Below the pieces are notes generated by a model. It searched no databases and was not told the DNA's origin. It saw only the letters and a list, made by a program, of their open reading frames with translations. Shown in pieces: positions 56,212 to 64,000 of a stretch of 64,000 nt of DNA (position 1 is the stretch's first letter; each line of letters starts with the position of its first letter). Both the position numbers and the translations under genes were made by a program. The DNA is from Botryosphaeria dothidea (Eukaryota > Ascomycota > Dothideomycetes > Botryosphaeriales > Botryosphaeriaceae): positions 1 through 64,000 of the forward strand of contig WWBZ02000010.1 in NCBI GenBank assembly GCA_011503125.2. The letters are read 5' to 3'.

Positions 56212-56845
56212 TAGCTATCGCGGCAGACGATTCATTTAGGGCGTGTGGAACAGGGAAGGAAGAGTGCTTAAAAGAGTGGAATAGCCTTTATATTCTCTAG
56301 CTGTCCGCCGTGGATGCTTGAGGCCTAACTAGTAAAATAACTCCAAACGCCTACGAAATCTCTAGAACTCGGTACAGGCCAATAGGAGTCCTCTCCACTT
56401 TCCAAGAGCTCCCGAGTAGGGTGTTCTTTTCGACTCGGGAAGAGAACCAAAGAGAGGCCTCGTGCTGACTGTATGCTTAACAAAGGAAAGACATTAAAAT
56501 ATGATCAAGCAAAAGGAAAGGAAAGCAAACCAAAAAAGCAAAAACATCCTCGTGAAATGCGAACCCACTTAGCTCCCGTCCGCTCATGTACTCTGAAACA
56601 CTTTAAACCGTCGACTGTACGATGAGTCCGTAGCCTAGCCATGAAAACCCCTCTACACCGAATCCTTTACTTTTCCGTCACTTCCGTAGAGCTCCCTGCC
56701 CTAGCCCTAGCCCGGTATTGACTTGAAGAAGAGCGTTGGTCGAGCGATGCCGTGCTGGTGCCGAGGGAGGGAGAGGGGGAGGGGTGGAGTGCGAGATATT
56801 TGCTTTCTGTGGCCCACCTAGTCTCTCGACGTGCAACACCGGCGG
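56212..56845. other. Gene-free stretch
   Basis: No open frame of note. It holds AT-rich sequence and a GAGGGAGAGGGGGAGGGG purine stretch near 56764. Confidence 0.4.
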
Positions 56846-57253
56846 CTAGAGCAGCTTCCTAGGCACCGAGGAAGCGAAGAGCACGAAGCCGAGCGCCGCG
56901 CCGAGCAGCTAGAAGAGCGCCGTGATGCTGCCGCTTCGGAGCCACCACTACGCGAGCCGGCGCCAGCCACCCGGGAGGGCGAGGATGGTGGTGATAATGC
57001 TGGTGATGGTGGTGGTGGCGGTCGGGGTGTCGGCCGTGTCCTGGGGAGAGGTGGCTGCGCTGTTTTGCAACGCCTGGATCATGGTGTCCATGTGCATTTT
57101 ATGTAGCGCTGCGTATAGGATTTGGATGACTCGCTCGACGATGCGGTCGTCGACGGTATTTAGAAGGTCCGTTAGGCGTGCGCGCTGGTCCGGCATGGCC
57201 TGGCGCATGATGATGCTGAGCTGGCGCGATGCGTAGGAACTGAGATGGCGCAT
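56846..57253 (-). pseudogene. Small protein with C-terminal membrane segment, two Gln-type stops
   Basis: ATG at 57253-57251 lies about 85 bp downstream of a TATAAA element (57338-57344, minus). The frame has 136 codons to TAG at 56848-56846. Residues 1-65 form a charged, helical region (RARLTDLLNTVDDRIVERVI). A Thr/Ile-rich stretch with hydrophobic ITSIITTILAL follows, and the end reads LLGAALGFVLFASSVP, a probable membrane helix. Two internal TAGs (codon 102 and about codon 116) interrupt it, both explicable as CAG-to-TAG. Codons 1-101 are intact. Family not recognised. A shorter functional 101-residue protein cannot be excluded. Confidence 0.4.
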
Positions 57254-57806
57254 GTTGGCGGGCGCTGGGATGGAGGAGATTAAAAAGTTCGAGAGGCGCT
57301 GAGGTTGGCTGGTTGCCGGAGAGGGAAGAGGGCGTTTATAAGAGAAAACTATTGTCTCTTCTCCTGCTGTAGCGGCGGGGGCTGCTCGATCTCTATGACA
57401 AGTTAGTGTGCTTCCATTTCATCAGAGAAAGCAGCGCCGGCCGGCTTTTGCACATAACTAGAAGCATATCGATGGACAAGAAAACAAAGCGTAAAGTATG
57501 CTGCAGCTCTGCCTAGAACGCTGTCGCTCTGTCTAGCAAACCTGCGCTGTCTAGAACAGCCGCCGCTCTGCCTAGAAGGGCGTCTTGATTCCTTGTGGGC
57601 TACGTAATGATCCTCTCCGAACTAATGTATCTCTTAGCATAACAAACACTTCTTGATAGGTTAGCGCGAACCAACACGAAAGGCGGTGTGGCGGGCGTAT
57701 TAAGCTTCTTTGTGCTATGTCTCACACAACGTCGCAACACCTGCAGAAACACCAAACCCACCATGCGCTTCGCCTCTAGATACTGTGTTTGAGATGGCAC
57801 TCGTAA
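57254..57806. other. Intergenic region between two minus-strand gene remnants
   Basis: It includes the TATA element of the preceding gene and, at about 57505-57585, a degenerate tandem unit close to CGCTCTGCCTAGAA, repeated about four times. No gene is supported. Confidence 0.4.
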
Positions 57807-58595
57807 TTATACTCGTGTTGCTGCTGCTGCTTCTTCCTCTTCTTCAGCGGTTTCTTTAGTAGCGCATTCGTGCCTATATGGGCGGAATACACCGTAGGAT
57901 TTGTCGCGGTGGTATTGAGGCCATGCTGAGATATGTTCGATGGGGCTCCGTTGCTCAGATGGGCGAAATAAGGAACTTGCTGGAGCGGCCTTGTCTCGCG
58001 AACATGCCGTGGTGGGACGGCAGTTGGGTGTAGGAAGGGGTGCGTCCGAGAAAGGAGGCTGCGGGTCGAATAGATTTAGGCTCGGTGGTAAGCCGGGAAC
58101 CATCCAAAGCTGCCGAGCTGGATTTACCTGCAAGTTGAAGGGCTAAGGGGAGATGCGATCGTCCGGAGCGTCCCATAAAACTAGATAACGCGGCTGCTGT
58201 ACTAGATCGCTGGGAGCGGGGCTCGCGGGCTCTGTAGCACCGCCAACTTCCTACGATTGCGTTTTCTCTTCCTCGTCGAGCCGTCGGAAGCGTGCGACCA
58301 GTTCCTAGAGTCGGTCTTGGTCGACCGACGGCGGCTAATGTAAGCAGATACTAGGTAGGAAATCAGCCAGCCAGCGTCCCGCTATATTCTAGCATTCCTA
58401 TCTTCTACCCAGAGCCAGTTTCGTTCTCGGTCTATCCTATATTATCTCTCTTTCCGCTCCCTAATATCATCTCGCCTTATTGGAAGAAGCTAGCAACGCA
58501 TCGCTCGGCTTCCTCTGCGGCTCCGGATATATTCCTTGAAAAATATCTCCGTAGTTGGGCGGCCATGGTTGCGAGACGCTGATGGACGAGTTCAT
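57807..58595 (-). pseudogene. Two-exon gene remnant of unknown function, broken only at Gln-type codons
   Basis: Proposed exon 1 runs 58595-58476 (40 codons from ATG: SVSQPWPPNYGDIFQGIYPE, then RKPSDALLASSNK). A 141-nt intron (58475-58335) has a non-canonical GC donor and the acceptor TTACATTAG. Exon 2 runs 58334-57807 in phase. Exon 2 starts with a charged, coiled-coil-like segment (LVARFRRLDEEEK), becomes Pro-rich, and ends in an acidic tail (ETAEEEEEAAAATRV) before TAA. Three TAGs fall where Gln would fit and no frameshift is needed. 57807-58133 is fully open. The family is not recognised. The intron model is inference and the whole call is tentative. Confidence 0.35.
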
Positions 58596-58923
58596 CTTGT
58601 AGAGGCTTTAGCGTGGTTGATGAGGCCCGAGCTGACCGTTTCTATTCGTGATAGATTCCACGCACGTACTTGATTTGTCGTAAAGGACAGGTGGTCGACC
58701 TCTCGTCGATTTCATCATCTTGCGTGTATCTCTTTCTATTATTTCTTCCCTTCGCAAGCCGACCACCCGTCTATTCTTACCTAACGCGCTCGTCTAGATG
58801 ACCGAGCCCGCAGCGCTCTGCCTATTTAAGCTGACGATGCTCCGCCTACCGCTGCGCTCCCTGCTGTGTTACGGCGCAGCCTCCATAGGTTGAGAAAGTT
58901 GGGAATCAGCCCCGCTGGGATCG

Positions 58924-59998
58924 ACATGATGATGATGATGATGATGATGAATTCATAGACTGTCCCAGCCGCCGAAGGCAGCTATGCGGCATGCGGCCGG
59001 CTCCACTGCGCTCGCTAGGCCCGTTTGAGCCGAGACGAGGCAGCGGAGCCCGGTCTGATTTCTATCTATCCTGTATACCTCTGCATGTACGTCTCTTAGC
59101 TCTACGGTCTCCCCACAGCGCCAGCCTTCTCCATGAACTATCCCGTCTTCCTCCAGTATCAAGCTTCATGCTATGGGCACGATGTAGCACCAAATTGCCC
59201 AAGGAACTTAGTTGCCATCATGAACTTTGCTGCTGCTATGGCTGTGCTGCGCTGGCTAAGCAGCCTCCTCAGGTACGCTGTCCAGCATCTCCGTCCCCTC
59301 TCATCCGGCATGCGGAAGGTGAGTCTTAGCCCGTCGAACTTGCTGCACGTGTACAGCACGTGGCTGACGGTCTGCAGCCCATGCCTGCAGTCGCATTCGC
59401 CCGATGTTATGCCTGGCACGTGTCTCTGGTGGAGGAAGTGCCCTAGCCCGATCTTACCCGTCCTCATCTGCACCATCAATGAACTCAGGGCCCTTAGGGT
59501 GCTTCGGTGGAGTGCTAAGATCTTCTTACTCGGCTCTGGGGCTACTTTAAAGAGCTGCCAACCTCGTTCGCTATCCCGCCAGGCCTGTTTCCATTCGTCC
59601 ATTACCGTCTGGTTGATGGCTTGCTTGAGTGCTGCCACCAAGCTCGTTCGTGTGCGGCATTGCGTTCTATGCTCCACGGCGCGGCCCTCCCGGGCTGCCG
59701 CTTTAGCGAGTTTGTCAGCCTCTTCGTTGCCCAGCACTCCCTGGTGCGCGGGGATCCAGTGGAAGCCCACGGATGCGCCCTTCTGCTGGAGCCCTGTCAG
59801 CCTCACGATGATGGAGCCCAGTAGATATTGCCCGGACTGCTCGCCCGGTGTCACAAGTGCACATAGCGTTGCTTGGTTGTCAGTGAAGACAGCTATCTTT
59901 TGCTTGCCATGAACCATTTCAGCTCCTGCGAGCTCGAGTGCCATTGAAGGTTGGATCAGTGTCGGGTTCTCTGATCCCTCGGGTGGGCCTAGTGGGCC
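58924..59998 (-). mobile_element. 5'-truncated LINE fragment with RNase H, not RIP-mutated
   Basis: On the minus strand a LINE ORF2 C-terminus is followed by about 245 bp of 3' sequence and a (TCA)n tail (58924-58950). The 5' end near 59998 falls just before the RNase H domain, typical of truncated insertions. CpA/TpG content is normal. It differs in sequence and tail from the LINEs in the nest. No clear TSD was found. Confidence 0.75.
59171..59944 (-). pseudogene. LINE ORF2 C-terminal fragment: RNase H and Cys/His segment
   Basis: An open frame of about 257 codons. RNase H motifs: VFTDNQATLCAL near the start, HWIPAHQGVLGNEEADKLAK near 59700-59760 (catalytic His and Asp present). It continues with the region that follows RNase H in Tad-type ORF2 (RTGKIGLGHFLH) and a CDCRHGLQTVSHVLYTC Cys/His motif near 59365-59415. 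Upstream RT and endonuclease domains are missing, so it is not an autonomous gene although the frame has no stops. Confidence 0.85.
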
Positions 59999-61318
59999 GC
60001 ACGTGACGCGGGCGCTTATACCACTTTTCCGAATCCCGTTTTCTAACCTGGCGAGCGGACGCGATAACTACGATGGTGCTTCAGGTGTTATGGTGATCTT
60101 CGCGCATGACAGGGGCCGTCCACCACGACAGGGGTCCGAAACACGTGTGAATATATATATGTTATCTCCCTCTCTGTGCCACAGCATAACGAATAATCAA
60201 TCACTCGTTATAGCACCTATCACCTATTTAGAAAGAACTGAATTTCTGACTGTGTACTCCTGCCTATCTCCTAAAAGAGAGGTGGGTAGGCTTGCTTATA
60301 TTCATGACAGAGAGCGTAGTATAACTAAGAGTCTTGATATTCCGATATTAACTGCCGATGAGGGGTTGGGAATCAACGAGAGGGGTTTTCCTTTTGTCTA
60401 GTGGAAGATTCGAGATAAGTTCAAGATTTAAGGCGATAAGGCTAGCAATCTAAGGAAAAGGGGATTGTGGTTGACATAAATCTGGGTCTATGTGTACAAA
60501 AGACCTCTTCCAAGAACTAGAACCAGAAGCACAGCAAGACCAAATGCAGGGAATATTTTGCACGTGTAGCAGCTCTACATATGATGAGCTGGGGTGTAAC
60601 AGATGTGTTGAAAGGGTGTTTAAGGCGCTGTAACGTCGAACAGGATCAAACAAGAAAATAAGCGGTGATGTAACAAAAAGGGTGGCTTGAGATATCTCTT
60701 TTGTATGGTTATATTAAACTGAAAATTTTACGTAGATGTCTTGTTTGCGGGGCTTTTAACAACGCGCCAAGCCGTAGAGCTGGGATATGGCACTTGGTGG
60801 ACCACGATGGTAGCTGAGTTCTCGGAAGTGGCCGTAGAACACGTTATCTAAGGTGCTAGCAAGATCATCCTTCACCTTCTCCTCAGATTGCAACAAAGCA
60901 CTGGTCAAAGAGCTTTAGTCTATTTATTTTTTCTGATGGAATTTGCGCTTGATTGGTCGGAATCGATGAATGAATGACTTGATTGCTTGGTTGCTGAGGT
61001 GCTCGTCACATTGATCCCCAAGACGTCTCAGAATGAATGACTAAGATAATATGGTATCCAATAACAGATAACGGAGGTGATTGATTCCTCTGGCCTCACT
61101 TGATAACGAGACCAAGAGGCCTCAACTGATCACCGACAGAATCAGTCATTCGATCGTCACTACGGACACATAGTACAATAGTTGCACGTTCCCTTTTGTT
61201 CCTCGCCTTGACCGTTTACCTCCAGTAAACACGCCCTACGTTCGACATTGGATGATTCATCCCGTATTTTACACCTTCCGCGGTGCCTACCTACACGTGC
61301 TGCGATATCAGTCCGCGC
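59999..61318. other. Intergenic region, no supported gene
   Basis: The frame at 60003-60401 has no recognisable domain. 60400-60477 weakly resembles 52875-52965. The part from about 60640 is AT-rich and probably holds the 3' flank of the next gene. Confidence 0.5.
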
Positions 61319-63170
61319 TCAAGCGCTTTCCGAAGGCGAATCTGCCTCGCGAATTTCGAACGCTGGGTATCTGCCACCGCAATCGGCTTCGAATACTTTG
61401 CATTGCAGCTGCGTTTTCCTCAGGCTTTGAGAAAGCGGCTGCAAGCTCATCGAGTCGGGTCGAGATAATGCGTCAAGAGCAGGATTCCGGGTCGTAACAA
61501 GAATGGTCGAAAACGAGGTGCTTGCGCTGTAGCCGTTCACGTAGAATGCCCAAACTCCGAGAAGGACCGAAACGAAAGCGGCCAGAGTCCCTACAGCGTA
61601 GGCAAGGAGTAGGTTCCTTGGAGAGTAATGCCAGTAGTTGCGAGGATACCGAACTTCAATCTCGGACGTGGCTTTTCCCGATAGGAGCTCGCTGCTTACT
61701 ATGCTCAAGGTGAAGTTATGGGAGAGGTCTTCGACGGCTTTTTCCACGGACTGATTTCGGCACATCCACGGCGACGTGACTTGGTCCATGGGAGGGGCAC
61801 TGGAAAAACCTACAGTTCGCCAGATCTGAAGTATCTCTGGGCAAGCCATTATGCCGGTGTTCATGACTGCCAGGTCTCCACCTTGCAGCCCTGAGGGAGA
61901 CAGGCCGTTGGGCGTTGCAACTGTTCCGGAGAGCAGCTTTGCCATGGCCAAGAACATTGATACAAAAGGCTTGCTGGAGCCTGGCAGGTCGTCCAGACGA
62001 TCCTGTGCCGTCACCGTTACTGGAGAGATGAGATCTAAGCTCCGCACAACCGTTGACTGGACGCCGTTGAGAAATTCGAACCCGACCGTGTACGACGTGT
62101 TCCACATCTGGCAGCTGACGTCCTTCGGGATGGATCCGCTCATTGGATCGCCGCCTGTGCGGATGAATATGAAGTTGTTTAGCCCATCAGGAGCGAGTGC
62201 TGTGTACCAGACGGACGTCATGTCGATGTTAAACGAACTTTGCCAAGCTTCAGACAGTGAGCTGCAATTTTGGCAATTCCCGACTGGGCCCATGGATTTG
62301 ACTGCAACAGAGAGAGGATCGCACTTCAAGGACGGTCCTAGGAATTGGTACGAGTAGGATGCGTTTGGGAACGGCGCGTCTATGGAAAGAATCCTGGTTG
62401 AAGACGCAGTAGCGGTGAGTAAGCGTACCACCGCAGGCGACGGGGAGCTCATCATGCTGACTCCGACCTGATCAGACCATACTCGAAGTTTATCGGCGGA
62501 GTCAATCGAGAAATGTGGGTATGGAACAAGGCTAGTAGTTGTGTTCTGGTTAATCCTCGTCTTGACGGAAAGTGTAGACGGAGTAACCGCTGCCATCAAA
62601 GGCAATAGCCTGTACAACAAGGAGACGTCAGGAGATCTGAGTATTTCTCTCTCTTTTATGCACTCCTTTCTTAAGTAGCAGTACATACCAGGAAATCGTC
62701 GCGAGCAAGGCCAACACCTTTGCATGAATAAGGACTCGCAACTTCATTAGCGACTGCACGCTCGTCGTCAGGGAGAATATCGCGTCAAGACTGTCGATTT
62801 CCATAGGCTTCTTTTTGACAACGATCCAGATGTATTGCGTGAAAGCGATCCCGACGGCGGCAGCGAAGCTCGCCTTTGCAAGAAAGGTCAGAGCGGTTCC
62901 AATAAGAATCGTCCGTTGTTGTTGCTCGGAAGATGATATCGCGGTGTTATCCAACGATCGGTAGAAGACGTGGTGGCCTGATCCGAAGGATACGCCTGCC
63001 ATAAAAAACCCAAACATCAAGACTGGGGCGCTCCAGTAGCTCGACCGGGTGGCCAGAGTATTGGAATCTCGGCCTCTCGAGGTGTCGTCTCCACCCTGCA
63101 GTAGCGATCGTTCCGCAACAGGAGAAAGGCCTCCAGTTCTTCGGCTAGAACGGTTTATAAAAATGTTCAT
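61319..63170 (-). CDS. Fungal four-TM membrane protein of unknown function, two exons
   Basis: Exons 63170-62689 and 62609-61319, with a 79-nt intron (GTATGT...TACAG) that splices in frame, giving 590 residues. ATG 63170 was chosen because the longer open frame upstream lacks an ATG. TM segments: about 46-66 (SYWSAPVLMFGFFMAGV), 88-118, 148-172 (crossing the splice site, ISW/LLPLMAAV), and 493-520 (LAYAVGTLAAFVSVLLGVW). The large loop between TM3 and TM4 has six N-glycosylation sequons and several Cys, so it should face the lumen or outside. The tail begins SFSTILVTTRNPALDAL, a signature I associate with a fungal membrane family often misnamed formylmethionine deformylase-like. No deformylase motif is present. 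Intact, with normal CpA/TpG. Confidence 0.85.
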
Positions 63171-63712
63171 TGTGGTAGAAGCACGCTTGCTAGTGGGTAC
63201 TATGCAGTCAGGTGGTTGTCCGTCCGCGAGTCTTGGGGCATCGATCAAATCGAAAAGGGGGAAAAGGGTATATATTTTCGAGATTAGCTCAGATATCTGC
63301 CGCTTCTTCCTATTGGAACCCACAGAGATATTAAAGTTGCTCTCATTGGACCGTGATTGTGGACGATCGTTAATGGCTTGTTAGCCACGCGTGGTCTCTC
63401 ACCAAATGGGAAATGAGGAGCAATGATGATTTTGCCAATTTCATGCAGGGGCAAGATACCGGAGTTAGCGCTGCCTCAAGAGAAAAACTCTCTTATTAAA
63501 ATGTGCTTCTCTATGGTGCAAGTGCATATATTAAAGGAAGGTATACTGCACGGATCTACATTGGATGTCTCGTGTGTTAAATCACTACGGGATGTTTGGG
63601 TGCTCATGGGGTAACTCTAGCTCCTAAGGACTATAAGGTTTCGTACTAATTCGCTTACGCGCTAGGTGAAATTTAGAAGGTCAGATCTTCCTTTCGGAAG
63701 CGAGACGTTGCC
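63171..63712. other. Upstream region of the membrane protein gene
   Basis: It holds the presumed promoter and 5' UTR of the minus-strand gene. TATATA occurs at 63270-63275. No other gene is convincing. Confidence 0.35.
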
Positions 63713-63958
63713 TCAAACTGAAGGTTGCTGTGCCTCCCCCTGAATCGAAACCTCATTTGGACGCCCATGTGGGAGCTTCCTCATGAATTCAAACAGCTGA
63801 GCCACCTCGACATTTAGATGCAAGAGCAAATTTTCCGGCATCAGATTGTTCGATATTTCTACTTCAAATATAGATGATAGGATCAAAGGGGAATTTAAGT
63901 TGACACCTCCTACCACCGAACAAAACACTATGTCAGCTTTTATGAACGATAGAACCAC
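63713..63958 (-). CDS. Short hypothetical open frame near the right edge
   Basis: About 82 codons on the minus strand, open a little further to the right until TAG near 63975. The reading is protein-like (EVAQLFEFMRKLPHGRP) but there is no ATG at its start, so it could be a last exon of a gene extending off the window. Family not recognised. Confidence 0.2.
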   Translation of the reverse strand: MVLSFIKADIVFCSVVGGVNLNSPLILSSIFEVEISNNLMPENLLLHLNVEVAQLFEFMRKLPHGRPNEVSIQGEAQQPSV

Positions 63959-64000
63959 AATAATATTCTTATCAGCCTAATATGATACCAATTCAGCCTT

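Noticed and set aside
60003..60401. 132-codon plus-strand frame
   Set aside because: No domain, signal peptide, intron or conserved motif, and it begins at the truncated LINE edge.
1..64000. CRISPR array, bacterial operon, prophage or Starship-type tyrosine recombinase
   Set aside because: No regularly spaced direct repeats with unique spacers, no ribosome-binding sites or operon structure, and no DUF3435-like recombinase motif was recognised.

Overview
The window looks like nuclear DNA of a filamentous ascomycete (Pezizomycotina). The evidence is short GT-AG introns (56-141 nt), Tad-like LINEs, Ty3/gypsy and Ty1/copia LTR elements, and a very strong mutation signature of repeat-induced point mutation (RIP). 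In most repeats CpA/TpG has become TpA, so Gln codons became TAA/TAG, Trp became stop, Cys became Tyr and Met became Ile. No single species can be named from the sequence.

Positions 1 to about 45008 are one nested retrotransposon stack with essentially no working gene. The order can be read from target-site duplications (TSDs). The outermost element is a Ty3/gypsy copy (called Gypsy-A2 here) whose 5' LTR lies off the left edge and whose 3' LTR ends at 45008. Inserted into it, left to right, are: a Tad-like LINE with RNase H and a (TAAA)n tail, itself carrying a SINE head at 1-147; full-length LINE-A (1970-7733), carrying a complete 615-bp tRNA-derived SINE; a complete sister gypsy, Gypsy-A1 (8018-14399); LINE-C (15740-17755, young, 5'-truncated); LINE-D (18747-19278, truncated); full-length LINE-B (19893-25271), carrying a solo gypsy LTR; chromovirus Gypsy-B (25726-37745), which contains a younger complete gypsy, Gypsy-C (25961-32006); and a complete copia element (39268-44665). 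Older layers are almost saturated for RIP. LINE-C, Gypsy-C and the copia are only lightly hit.

Positions 45009-48812 are a mosaic of small dispersed and inverted repeats, with one solo Gypsy-B LTR. In the loop between inverted arms lies a small gene for a secreted, Cys-containing protein (47482-47742), a candidate effector. Its stop codon may itself be a RIP product.

Positions 48813-64000 are closer to normal gene-bearing DNA but still accessory in character. They hold a three-exon gene for a Ulp1-like cysteine protease with a coiled-coil tail and one Gln-to-stop codon (49258-51792), several dispersed repeats, two small minus-strand genes broken only at putative Gln codons (56846-57253 and 57807-58595), a LINE fragment with an intact RNase H frame (minus, 58924-59998), and one intact two-exon gene for a four-TM membrane protein (minus, 61319-63170). 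The genes do not form a pathway. The shared theme is genome defence by RIP acting on a transposon nest, apparently reaching into nearby low-copy genes.
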